A DNA stretch of 64,000 nt from Atriophallophorus winterbourni (lineage: Eukaryota > Platyhelminthes > Trematoda > Plagiorchiida > Microphallidae). This document shows positions 36,697 to 48,639 of the stretch, in pieces (position 1 is the stretch's first letter; every line of letters begins with the position of its first letter). The stretch spans positions 1-64,000 of the forward strand of contig JACCGJ010001953.1 in NCBI GenBank assembly GCA_013407085.1, given 5' to 3'. The translations under genes were made by a program, and so were the position numbers. The notes beneath the pieces are model-generated. The model saw only the letters and a list, made by a program, of their open reading frames with translations, was not told the origin of the DNA and did not search any database.

Positions 36697-39600
36697 ACGA
36701 ACATAAAATTTATGACCCCGGAATTAGTTTGTTCTTTGCACTAACTTTTAATATGAGAAGCATCCCACCCCTCACGTGTTGTCCTACGGAAGTTTGCCGG
36801 AAATACAGGCAAAGAATTTTGCGAATGAATATCAATCAATGAAATCGATTGATCGCATTTAAATATTTCAATCGGCGATAACACTTTTATGCAAAATAGT
36901 ATCCGCGATCGCAATATTGCAAAAGTGAGATCCAAAAATTATGTCAAGCAAAAGTAGGCACCACGCGTTGTCAAAAAAATCTAAAAATGTTTGGGAATAT
37001 CCAGTTATACAAGATATAATATTCCCATGCGATGAAACTGTCATCATCTTAAACATCGTACTTTGACTTACGAAGATTGTGAATTTTGTTAAGCCAGTTA
37101 TGTGACATACAACGCTGTTCGTCTGAATAGTTTTTGGTTTAAGCAAATGCAAACAATTGTTTACTCTGTGTTTTTTACCGCATACATTATGTAGGTGTTT
37201 AAACCTGCACAAGTGTTTGTTTTGTAAATTTAAACAAAGTCCCATCGAAGATTATTATTATAATAATAATTATTATTACTGTTTAAAATAACGTTACCAT
37301 AGTGTCAATATATGACGTGTGCAGACACTAAGCATCGACAATTTAGTGCATATGGTTAAATAGTTGGCAACCAGGTATGTGAACTTTTGAGTTGTACCAC
37401 AATTCTTAAGCTGTTCATTTCTAATTGACTGATATTACTCGTATTCCTAGTCATTGTAGTCAAAAGCGTACCAAATGTAACACGGAAAGGATGTCAATCT
37501 CTAAGAGTAATAAAATAGGCGACCACCATTGATTGGTTTACGGCCCGGAGAATAAAAGATAAAATTGCTCTTGGTTGAGCGTTTTTAATTTATGTGACTC
37601 GAACTATTTATTTCTAAAACTAAGTTGATTTGAAAAAATATTTCTCCGGGAGATCAACGCTAGTGTACTGTATCTAACTCGTTAGCAGACTAAATGTCTC
37701 ACATTTTCATCGCTCAGAATTGAATATCAAACTCAATTTGACCAGACTCAACAACTCGACAAACAGACAGACAGAAAATTCAACTTTTGTTGATATTTGA
37801 AACCAAAAATTACAACCACCATCTGTTACGTGTATCGAAGGCGTTTATAAGCTTTAATTTCTGTTCCACCTGAAATCGAAGACATATATGACATTTTAAT
37901 ACGTTACGTAGTTTAAAATTTATTTTGAACCACATTTCTAATTATAACATACACGACCCTCGACAAACGCCTGTTTATACAAACAGCTCACAATTAGACC
38001 TTTGGAAGATCGATGCGTGCTATATACCAATAAGCGTAGATGTGAGTTCGTTCGGTGGTTTAGGGGCTTGATAATAATCTAGCATCCGTTGTGATTAGCT
38101 GATATAATAAACAATGACTTATTCTCACGGCGTTGCTTAAAACTCTATAGACGGACCTAACATCGGTTTTGAAACAGTCCCGTGTCAATAATAGTGAAGT
38201 TCAATAGGGACCAATGTGATAATAAATCTAAAATATATGAAACATCTTAAACTCCGCATACTATACTTGCGTATAATAAATTGTATATTTTCCTGCACTT
38301 TCTCGTTTTGAGCAAGTTTGACACTGAGCGAAAAACGATTAGTTAGAATTAAGTATACACCGCATTATTAAAACGATGGTTGCGGGAGAAATAAATCTGG
38401 GCAAAATGCCTATAATGTTTGACAAATTGTTAAGTATGAAAATTATAGTTTCAATTTTTGAGAGGGTTATTCATTAAGGAAGTAATTTATTTTATCTGTT
38501 AGTAATCTGAGAAACTCTTATGTATATCTCATAGTTTCTTGAGATTTTTTTTGTATTTAATCCACTTTTTTAATCCAAGTTATCATGACTATCTGTGCAG
38601 TTAGGAGAATTCAGTTTTTGTTTCAGCGCTTTCTGCAAAATTTTCAACCCATATCATGTAATCAAACCAGCTACAGCGAGACTGCTAACTGTGCGCAAAT
38701 CGTCTGGATGCCGTCAGTTCTATTCTATTGTCAAAGTGACAAACCCGAAGTCAAACTCTATGGGTAGACAATAATTATTGACATTTCATGACAATAGATT
38801 GTAATCAATACTTATTAATATGATGCATCTGTAACAGGCGCACCTGTCTTGCATCTAAACACATTTTACGAACGCCGAAACGCCTTTTGCAATTATCGAT
38901 TAGGGTTTCTGTGATTCCCACAAATTCGTGTCGCTAAAACAGATGCTAGCAATGAAGCACATATGTTTCGGATACATAATAGTCAAAACACATCATATCC
39001 AGACGAGATTTCATTCGGAAAATTTCCTCGTTAATTATTGTTAGGAGAATCATCTTCAGAGATTGCAAAACGGTTCTTCCGACCCAGAATCTGGTCATTC
39101 GCTATCCCATAAAAAGGATACAGCTGATATTCCCAGACGAAAATAGAGCTGTTGACAATTCAGTAACAACTTATTAGTTTGTTCTATTATAAAGTCCACG
39201 GTTTTCCATACATGCGTAGGAATGATACATATGCTATTATAAATGTCGTGTTATCCGAAAAAATAGAAAAATAATATCGACCCCAAGCGAAATACATGAT
39301 GGAGAGTCAAGTGACTGGTTTCTATTTAATTAATATACATTTACTGTATAAATACTTGAAATTTCGTTTGAAATTGGAGTTTTAATAAAGAAATTGTTTT
39401 GAAAAACTAAAAGGGTATTGAAATGTAAATGTTTGAAAAGGCAAGTGGGTAAATTACCCTTTTATATTGTTTCTAGCGCGAAACAAGTAAAACGCAAAGA
39501 CGTGTTTTATTAAAAACTAATATAAATAACAGAAAAAGTCAATGTAGAATTGATGTAAAATAATAATAACAATGACTTTAATAATAATAATATCGGAGAA

Positions 39601-40589
39601 ACGACCTTGATAGACCTTCCGCAATCTTATCTCAGCTATTAACCGAAAACCAACTTTAATCTGACGATACCCATATTCATAAAGGGTAGGTTAATAAAGT
39701 TAGGAATAATGCAATGGATAATCAAAGTTACTGACTCCATGAGTTTAGGAGGAAAGAGAAAAAGGGAGAAGCGACTAGAACGGAAGCCGAAAAGCTTTTA
39801 AGAAATGAGCCATGAGACGATTACTCCAAATGAGTCTGCTTGTAAATTATCGCCGAGGTATTTTAATCTATTTAAAAACTATTTAAAATATTGATTGTGA
39901 GTTGCAAATTCTATGGAGCATTTTCGGTTTCTTAAATTTAGGCAACAAGTGGAAATAGATATACAATCTAAAAAAAAGTACAAGGTTGCATTTCCTCATG
40001 GACACCGTGAATGTTTATCAGTAAAAGAAAAATTAGGGTTCGAGATGCCGAAAATGAATATTGGTGCGGTGGTGGAAGTTATAGTGTGAAGAGAACGTGG
40101 GGTTGTAAAATAAAATTATTCGCTAAACACTAACACGAGAAAGTGTTAAGTACAATTAGTCCAATACAATAAAGTCGGTGAAAGAAGACGTCTTTTTGCT
40201 GTCATTGTCGCTCAGTAACTTTTGAGTATGTAACACTTGATGACTGCATCGTATTTGTAGTATGGTTTTTGTATATAATTTGTAAAAATCTCCATAAATA
40301 GAATTTTGTTAACAATCGTAACCACACAAGAAGATCACACTTACGATTATGGAATTGTGTTGCAATTATTCTGCGTCTGAAATTTTAAACGATCAGAAGA
40401 AGAAAGATGAGAGGCAAAAGTTACTTCTTTGAGCCAACAAACATCGAATTGAAAATTAAGCTTAAATCTTCACTGTCTAAAACGCCAGTGACCAGAAATA
40501 GGTCAAATTCTATGGCAAAAAGCACTTCTATGAATTCTCGATGCCAGATTGTTGTTAGATTTATAAGAGATATAGCACGGCGAAAAATG
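36697..40589. other. Long non-coding stretch
   Basis: A 125-codon minus-strand open frame (36868-37245) has no recognisable domain and is probably chance. A TTA/TAA trinucleotide patch at 37250-37278 is self-complementary. Further AAT runs lie at 39560-39592. No gene is supported. Confidence 0.4.
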
Positions 40590-40900
40590 GCGCCAACTAT
40601 CAATACGGGAACTTATCTCTTTACGTCCCAAGTTGCTATATTGATTGTCGGCGCCATTATTTCGACGTACGTACTATATTTCTTTGGAATTCCCTACCCA
40701 ACATTTGGTGGACTCTCCTTGCCTGGCGATGTTTGCAGCGAAATTGGGCTTACACATGCAAAAGAAAATCATTCATGAGCCTTACATTTGATATTCACTC
40801 TTCCTTTTATACTAATCTTTTTTTCACATTTTCATTCATACTGTAATCCTGTGGTGTTGTAAAGTATTAACTTTTTAACCATACATCCTTGAATTCTTAA
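40590..40900 (+). mobile_element. CR1-like LINE, C-terminal fragment and 3' end
   Basis: Across one frameshift the plus strand reads TYLFTSQVAI, then NCRRHYFDVRTIFLWNSLPN, the conserved C-terminal block of the CR1-like ORF (compare NCRRYFYSVRVCFLWNALPE at 57656-57715). The 3' UTR has TCATGAGCC, CACATTTTCATTCATACTGTA and ACCATACATCCTTGAATTC, shared with 30820-30932. The 123-codon frame starting at 40407 reads this in another frame and is not a gene. Confidence 0.7.
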
Positions 40901-41194
40901 TTCCATGGAAACGTTTTTGCTAAACCTTCAAGATTTGAATTTGGGTAAAGTTAGGGTATCACGGTTATAGCGCGAAGTTTAAAAATAACGATGAGAAGAG
41001 TAATGCTAGAACGCAGAAATTTGGGTGCACATTAGTAAGAGAAAACTGAGAATGCAGTTAATTCTCTTTAAAACAGAATCAACTTTGAGAATGGACAAAA
41101 TAAAAACATAAAGCTCAGCAAGTTTTATATCTTCAACTATTGTGGTCAGAGAGTATAGAAAATTAGTACGCTTTGTACATAATTTATCTATTTT

Positions 41195-41390
41195 ATCATA
41201 CAACTTCACACAATACTTTTTGTCACACCGATAAGATAAATGACATTATCCGAGTGACAAAAACTCGAGATTACGAACGCCTCAATTGTAATATATTTAT
41301 ATTTATACGAATTTCCTATGGTGTTGTACAGCTTTGAGCTTTTCATACCGTAAATTCTTGAATCATCTTGAATCTTGAATCTTGCCATTG
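41195..41390 (+). mobile_element. CR1-like LINE, 3' UTR and (CTTGAAT)n tail
   Basis: The 3' region ends in CATACCGTAAATTCTTGAATC followed by CTTGAAT units (41357-41384), as in the copy ending at 57942. No coding part is recognisable. Confidence 0.6.
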
Positions 41391-42944
41391 TTCGACTGAA
41401 CCCGATGCGTGCTTACCACAAAAGTTGCAAATACAACAAGTTTGATCACTGTAAATAAGCGAAAGGAATGAATTCGATTCTTAGATATTTTCAGAGAATG
41501 TTTCGTGTAATACTTGAAAATCATTTTCATTTTGTACACAACCTTGAATTGTTTCGTGCACATCACACGCTAGGTAGGCTATCGTGTTTCATAAACTTTA
41601 GATTAAAATTAATCTGAAAAACTATTTGTTCCCGATGCGTTTGCATTTCTGGTTATCGCTGTAATGATTCCTTTCACGATATTATGATCAGTTTACGCCA
41701 TTGTAAGCCATCAATAATTCAGTCATGTTTGATTTTTAGATCCGAAAATCACGATGATTTCTAATTTTTCATTTTTCATTTTTAAAATGTTGACAATGAG
41801 ATTGTTAAGCGGAAGTGAAATGCACCTGACAGAAAATAAACAAAATTCGTAGTTTGCTTTCTAGCGGTGTTTGGCTAAATTCACGCTAAATTTTTACGCG
41901 TATTACTGAGTCAATTTGTCTGTCATTCAAATGATGGCTTCTAAGTGCAGATGTTCCCATCGCAAACGCATTTATGTGTATTACGACACAAATCCAATGA
42001 GTCACTAGGACAAAGTTGACAGCAAAACAAGTTCCACTGTTGGACGATAAAAATTCAACAAAATGATCATGTTTTTTCGGGACTTTGCAATGGCAATTGT
42101 AGAATTCGACGGTAGTCGATCGATAGGTGCCGACCAGTTTTATGCTGAAATACTACTTGCTGGCGTTCAAATAAAAGTTGAATAATCGGGTTCTCGGTGT
42201 GTTTCCATTTTGTATAGCCAACAGTAGGTATGATCTCCGTTGATATTCAACTTTACCTGAAATGCGTTTATGGTTCACCTGACATTATTAGAAAGAATCT
42301 CATCTAGTTTTACGGAACGCTAAATCTCGAAAATCTGTAGTCGACAACGAAAAAAGAGCGAAGGAAAATTGCTTTGTTAGAAAATATTAGCACTTATGTT
42401 CAATAAATTAGTAGAGTGTAGACAGAGAATACCAAAAATAAGACGTACAACATTAATGTGGATAGATTTGTCCTCAATTAATCATTAATTACTTTCTTAC
42501 TATTGACAACAATAACTTTAGGCGCCCGGGTTAATTACCCTTGATGCACAGAGGTTCGAGACTGCAATATATTATGTATCAAATATCCAATTGATGAAGA
42601 TTGACTTTAGACTGTATCCGAATGTGTCAAAATATGCTCAAGAATAATATTAAAGAATCGATAACATGGAAAGTTGTGTTGCACCGAAATAAATATCAGA
42701 ATGTCACCATAGGAAATGAAACATGAGCGTAAAATTATTTGGAAAGATTCGTAATAAAATTCCAGGTGAACATTCCAAAATTGAGGTCAAATATACGACA
42801 ATTCTAAAGCAGATTCCGCGTGCAGAATCCGTTTTCTTAATGAAAATTGCACAACTTGGAAATTGGGTTATTTTTTGATGAAACGGTTTCACTGTGGCGG
42901 ATTGTTTCAACAAAGAAAATTTTTTGCAGCAAACTAACTAATCT
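41391..42944. other. Non-coding stretch, no gene seen
   Basis: AT-rich with short random frames only. Confidence 0.4.
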
Positions 42945-43165
42945 GTTAGGTTCAGTGAGCCTTGAAACTTTGTGATTCTGTGTTTTAACATCGTGGTTCG
43001 TTGTACGAACCCTATGCAACAGTGGCATTCAAGTATAACCTTGTTTACCATTTATCCACTGTTTCAAAACTCACTGAACCTAATTGTACTGTTTCCACCT
43101 GATGACGGCAAACAGCCAGAAACCGGTAGTGGAGTGTAATTTCTGGGAGCTTGTGAGCAAAAACA
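42945..43165 (+). repeat. Hammerhead-repeat copy 8, with inverted start
   Basis: It starts with 42945-42968, the reverse complement of its own later block GTTTCAA..CTCACTGAACC (43059-43080). It then turns forward at TTTGTGATTCTGTG and runs through the perfect hairpin GGTTCG-TTGTA-CGAACC (42995-43011), the GGCATTCAAGTATAACC block and the ribozyme core. The forward start point is the same TGTGATT as in the copy at 18116. Confidence 0.85.
43093..43134 (+). ncRNA. Hammerhead ribozyme core (type I), best-preserved copy
   Basis: CTGATGA (43099-43105), stem II GGC/GCC with loop AAACA (43107-43117), GAAA (43119-43122), stem III ACCGGT (43122-43127), H17 = A43128. Stem I pairs TTCCAC (43093-43098) with GTGGAG (43129-43134) over six positions, including a U-A and a U-G pair not made in the copies at 1511 and 48838. 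The conserved core residues are present except for a C/A mismatch at the first stem II pair. Cleavage would fall after 43128. Like other copies, its stem III has no loop, which favours a two-copy (dual) structure. Confidence 0.65.
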
Positions 43166-43792
43166 ATAACTAATCTGTTGTGTTAGTCATTTTGATACCC
43201 AGACCATTCTGCCCGCTCAATATGCACTGCTTAATACCATATTTGAACATAATCCGTCAGTTTCTCATGTACCTATTGCCGTTTACACCAATATAACTTA
43301 GTAAATTTGTATGATGATGGACATTATTGAGGAAACGCTTATAGACGACCATAATGTGTAACCATGGATTCATTGCATCGTTAATGGGATATTATTACAT
43401 CATGTGGCAAAAATAATGTCGATTAAATGCATGCACAGTTTTATCCGAACCCAGAACAACTATTTCTTTGAAGATACTGGTTAATGTGGCTTCGTTTGTC
43501 ATTTTGTGAAATCTGGCCTTTCATAGATTACCGCATTCATGCAAATTAAAACAAGACATTGATTTGCTTTGGTTTATTTGTAAATCAGTGGGGAATAAGA
43601 CAGAAACATGACGCCAACAATTACATGACAGACAAATCCTTTACAAGCGTTTGAAGCTTATTTGAACACATAGTTGACTTTCGAATTTGCTAGTTAATGT
43701 TGAATGAATGTTGCGAAACGTTGACATTAGCGCATATTAGAAAACTTTTATGAACTTATTAAAAACAATATATTCTCCAAATAGTGTGTTGT

Positions 43793-43917
43793 TCACATCC
43801 CCTGCACTTACACCACTACCGGTTTCTGGCTTTTTGCCGTCATCAGTTTAGGTGAGTCCTGAAACAGTGGGTAAGTGGTAAATAAAGCTATATTTGAATG
43901 CCACTGTTAAATATCCT
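43793..43917 (-). repeat. Hammerhead-repeat family copy 9, minus strand
   Basis: Reverse orientation: TCATCAG at 43840-43846 is CTGATGA on the minus strand, and TTTCTGGC gives GCCAGAAA. The AACAGTGGCATTCAA block (43900-43914) is in the unflipped arrangement. A deletion before the core removes the TCTTACTGTCTCC block and the CCAC strand of stem I, so cleavage is not expected. Confidence 0.8.
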
Positions 43918-44524
43918 CTTCTTGCTATTACGCAAGCATTTTCACCACATAAATTTGTCAAAAGGAACTTTATATTGAACAATTACGGTTCATTTTCAGC
44001 GAATATTTTAATGCAGAATTTGTACAGAAATTGTTTCATTCTTTCAACATTAATTTTAAGCTACATTTTTAATTGTTCATATTAAATTTTTTTGCACTTC
44101 TTCATATAAATATTTGCAAGTACCTCATGGTTTTGAATCAAAAGCCACTGTTTGATAAGATTTTCTGGAACAGTCATGTAATTATCGCTAAACCCCATGT
44201 TCTTGAACAAAAATCTTCATTTGCATGCATTTTTATCACACACGCCATGACCAGTTTCGCGTTATTTATACTCACCGGGTAAAGATATGAAGAGCAGTAT
44301 TCGCATGGCTTCAAATAATGGATAAATGGTAAGCCAGTTATGAAGTTGTAGGCCACTTTAGATAATGTTAGAATGACAAACCTGATCAATCTAAATTACC
44401 CACATACATGTAGTTAAGGTTAAACTCAAGGTCTTGAGCACCGGTTTTCATTTACATGAATTTCTATCACACAAACCCAGAAAATTTTCCTGCTACATCT
44501 ACGTGTGTATTTTCAGTTGTGATT
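43918..44524. other. Non-coding stretch, nothing recognised
   Basis: Short random frames only. Confidence 0.4.
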
Positions 44525-44680
44525 AAGCAAGTTATATAACAGTGGCTTATATGTTTATACCTTGTTTACCGTTTCTTCTCTGTTTCAAGTTATGCAGATC
44601 CTGATCCTATTGTCTACACATGATGAGTACAAACAACACGACCCTGTCATGGGGTGTATTTGTGTGTGATGTAAATGCAT
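44525..44680 (+). repeat. Hammerhead-repeat family, diverged subfamily 2
   Basis: It shares AACAGTGGC, TTGTTTACC, CTGTTTCAAG and GATCCTGATCCTATTGTC with the main family. The core reads CATGATGAG (44619-44627), AAACAACACGA, and a stem III-like CCCTGTCATGGGG (44641-44653). It then ends in a GTGATGTAAATGCATAC block shared with 58468-58488. The core is decayed. Confidence 0.6.
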
Positions 44681-44759
44681 ACAAAAAAGATGTTTATAAA
44701 AAGTAAATTGCCAAGAGATTGGGCCTCTCTTTGTGCTCAACCGATGTTATTGTGTGTTA

Positions 44760-44838
44760 TCTGCATTTTACTATTTATTATTATCCTTACAACCACTATA
44801 CGCTGAAAATTCGTTTAAACAAATAAAGGTTTCTTCTT
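44760..44838 (+). repeat. 3' end of a (TTC)n-tailed retroelement, copy 2
   Basis: CGCTGAAAATTCGT, then AAATAAAGG and TTCTTC, as at 16020-16067. It begins soon after the subfamily 2 hammerhead repeat. Confidence 0.4.
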
Positions 44839-46429
44839 ATTCTGTTTTCAAATTATCTTTTTCGGTCAATAGACTTTAAACAAATCCTAAAATTGTGATT
44901 CAAAAATTTAACTTTATAAAGATTCGTCCCCACGACATATTTTATGATTTGCTAAATATGCTATACGGATTAGAGGAATTGAGAATTTTGCAGGGTTCTT
45001 TTGGGTTATGGGAAGAAAAATGACCACCATCCAAACGTCTGACTACAAGCAGTTTATACTGAATCAATCTTGTTACTACTCGAGCTGTAATTAAATTAGT
45101 CAAAAAATATGATGGTGAATTCTACTACGATTGTGGAAGGAAAATCCCAAATGCCAAATTTCATCGATCTATGCATCTCATGGAAAATTTCGGGTAACAT
45201 TGCAGTTATAGTATTCAATATGTTAAACTCAATAAACATTTAACGCAATCAGGTAATTAATAGAAAAGTTTGTGATGGCTAAATATTCATACAATAAAGT
45301 TGCTGCTCTTTCATTCACAACGATTTATCTGAGAATTTTCAAGAAATTAATTTATCTTCCGATACAATTAATATCCACCTTGAGGATCAACATTTTTCGA
45401 GTTAAATTATCACTTTAAAAACGGAGTCGTATTTAATAAAATTCCCAAATCGAGAAATCGCGCCAACTACGTTCAAATCGGCCGTTCCGACGAACATTGT
45501 GCAGTAGATGAAATAGCCTTGCATACATTATTCATTTCTAATCAATTTCTCGCTCTCCAACATCCGGTTCACCATCAAAATCACATTACGGATGATTTCT
45601 TTCAATTGATTCGCTCTGCACCTCATGCCAAATGGTTGTCCATCTGTGCACCTGGGTCCAATAAATGATAGGTCTTTGAACTTTGGCCGCGAAATTGGCG
45701 GTGTTTGGGCCGTCATTTCTAAACAACAACACCGGAAAATCAGGTGAATATGAATCAAGATTGAATTGTTTCATTTGGCGTGCAGAATGAAAACTGCACT
45801 GAAAATAGGCAATGCTTTTAAATTACACGGCATATTAATGTGTATTTCGTCTTTCAGCTAATAGTTCATCTGTTTGTGCTACATCGAGCTGCCAGTGGTT
45901 TATAAGGTGGATTCAGATTAATAGTGGAATAAATTGCTGTGCGGTTTAGATTGAAACCATTTCGCTATTTGTCTGAATACTCCAAATAGTCTGACCATGC
46001 AATGGTGTTTGATTCCGCGAGAATGTTCTTAGATTGGATTCCGGCTGATTGCAAATTTTGGTAAATTAATGAACATTTTGGCAAGCGCACCGCATGATAC
46101 CTTGTTGATGTATTTTCGCAAGGCGTAAAGCAGTACGACGCGGTAAAACTAATGGCTTTCAATGATTCAAACAAAATTTTTAGCAAGTGCACAACATCTT
46201 TTCAGACCGTTCATGCGAAATTCACGCTTCAAAATGATCTTGGTTAAACATTGTGTATAAAAACTTATTTCTTACAAAATATTGCCCACTTTCGATATCA
46301 CCATAAATGTAGATTTTGAAAAAAATATGTCGCGGATTTCAGCCTAAAGCTTAGTAAAATTGTACTTAAAAAATCTACGGGATTAAGCAAGCTAGTTACA
46401 TATTTTATTCTTAGGACAGGCATTTCAAT
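44839..46429. other. Non-coding stretch
   Basis: Two overlapping minus-strand frames at 45528-45774 have no recognisable domain. No gene is supported. Confidence 0.4.
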
Positions 46430-47275
46430 GGTCACTTATCCCTTCACTCTTCGTGTCTTGCATTTCTAGTGAGGACACACTCCTCCTGCCAGCACTGAAG
46501 AAGCAAACGGTGAAGAGTCTCTAATAATGCTGTTCTAGAGCATTTACTGAGCTTCGGTGGAATTCTGTCGTCACCAGGAACCTGCCCATTCGCTAATCGG
46601 TCAGTTGCCCTATTGATCTCATCAAGAGTAAGGGGAGTATCTAGATGTTCCATGGTTGGCAAGCGCTCATCAGTTTCAAGTGCACGCGGTAAAAACGTAC
46701 TGTTCCTAGAGTAAAGAGAGGAGAAGTGCTCTACCTATATTTCCATCTGCTGAGTTTTGTCGACAATCGGGTTACCAGATACAGACTTAATGGGAGCCGT
46801 TGTAAGTTTGTTTGGACCAATGGTTCTCTTGATCCCATCATACATACCGTGAAAATTTCCACTATCTGTAGCTTTTTTGATACTGGGGGTAATTTCAGTC
46901 CTATATTCATTTGCACATCGTCTTGCAGTCTGTTGGACCTTATTTCTAGCTGCCTTTAGGATTCGTAAATTTTCATCTGTTGGCATACTTCAAGAATGCT
47001 GACCGTTACTCGTCCAACTCAGAAGTCATCTCAGAAGATTTTGCTTCAAACCATTCCTCGTTCGAGCTTTCTACGGATCGTGAATGGAAAGTGCGACGCA
47101 GCATATGCAGCTTTTTAGGGAATCGAATTTTTCTGAAGCCGATTTGAGTGTGGTTATCTTGTTGAACTCGGCTGTGAAGGGTTTTGCAAATTGCGCAGCT
47201 AGAATATGTTCTGGATGAGTCGGCTTAACAGATATTCTGCACTCCGCTAGCCTTATTTCCCACATCCTATCATTG
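46430..47275 (-). mobile_element. LINE fragment, linker and RT N-terminus (EN-RT type)
   Basis: From 47270 down, the minus strand reads HPEHILAAQFA, FNKITTLKSASEKFDSLKS, then AARNKVQQTARRCANEYRTEI, SGNFHGMYDGIKRTIGPNKL, a few codons later VEHFSSLYSRN, then TLDEINRATDRLANGQVPG, DDRIPPKLSKC. This order (a GMYDGIK linker, WVEHYSxLYSR, LDExxxAIxxLxxGKAPGxDGIPPE) is that of the metazoan LINEs whose C-terminus carries a C2HC finger, so it may be the upstream part of the same family as the 49404 and 63273 fragments. Frameshifts and stops are present. It ends exactly where the plus-strand CR1-like copy begins. Confidence 0.75.
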
Positions 47276-48639
47276 TTGAGAAAAACTACTATAAAATCTA
47301 TCTACCCCAACACAAAATGTCTTGAAAAAATCGATGAACTGCGAGCATTTATTCTAAAATGTTCACCAGACATCATCGCCGTAACGGAAACGTGGCTACA
47401 GATTTACTAAACGAATAGTGAACTAGAATTACCCGACATGTAACTTATTCATCATGATCGTGAAATTAGAGGTGGAGTAGCTTTGTATTATAGCAAAACC
47501 TTCTGTGCCGTGAGATTACGGATCCAAACATTGTGATACGTGATACACTCTGGTGCTCAGTCCCATTAGATTACGGCGAATACTTATTTGGGAGTAATAT
47601 ATCGACCACTGTTTGGACAGGAAACTTAAAACCTGGCCCTACTCGACAGAATTCGCATGGTTTACTAGCGGATTTATATTAGTTGGCGACTTCAATTTAC
47701 CGAATCTGCGGAGCAGTACCATTCACCCAAACACTCCTTTAAATGCCCATTAAGTGATTTGTTGGACGATATTCCTGTTTATAACCACATTTCATGTAAT
47801 ACCTGATACCGCGGAACCGATGTACCCTCACTCTTGGATCTCGTTCTGACAAGCAATGAACACGACATTAATAACGTTGCTTACGAAATTCCATTGCGTC
47901 TAAGTGATCACGTCGTCATCCAGTTCGATTATCTGTTTAAAGCTTTAAGCACAAACGATGCCCTTAAATCAGTTAGACGGATTACCATTATGGCTTTGAA
48001 AGATGCTGTTTAAAACGCGATTAACTGCCAACCGGAAACCAACAACGTACATGAGTTTTGGATATGACTAATATTTAATCTTAAGAATTCAATCGAAGTG
48101 AGTTCTACATTTGTCCTCAAGAACTCAAAAACCCCGTATTTAAACTAAGAAGCCGAACTCGTAAGTGGTTTAAGGGTACGAAACATTGCTGGCGATACCA
48201 TCGGCAAAACCCATCATCAGAGACCTGGGAAGCATTTCGTTTACTGCGAAAAAATTTAACAAATATATCATCCAAGACAAGTGTACTTCTAAGAACAGAT
48301 ATCACGCACTTGGAGCTCATGCACAAAATACTTTATCGTAAGGTTAACAGTCAAGCTAAGGTGAAACCTGGAGTAACATCCGTGAACACGTCAGCTGGAC
48401 CAACAACAACTGCATCAGGAACTGCTGAAGCTTTAGCCACGTTTTATTCATCTGTATTCAGCCCGAGAGTACATACAATAAATATCCTAAATCAAACAAA
48501 TTCAAGCACAGCTGCTATGATTGAAATTAAAGTCACGTCGAAACTACAAGCATTATTTAATCTTAAAATCAGAAATAACCAGGAATAACCCCGCTAATAT
48601 TGAAGCAATGTGTGAATTTGCTATACAAACCGTTCACAT

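Noticed and set aside
35643..36704. 353-codon minus-strand open frame
   Set aside because: It is made of the N gap and has no sequence content.
36868..37245. 125-codon minus-strand open frame
   Set aside because: No recognisable domain, no repeat match, and no splice or start context that stands out. Such frames occur by chance in sequence of this size.
40407..40778. 123-codon open frame as a host gene
   Set aside because: Its 3' half is the CR1-like C-terminal block read partly out of frame, and its 3' flank matches other CR1-like 3' ends.
45528..45774. Overlapping minus-strand frames as a transposase fragment (a YSPDF string)
   Set aside because: The resemblance to the mariner YSPDL motif is limited to a few residues and no other transposase motif is nearby.
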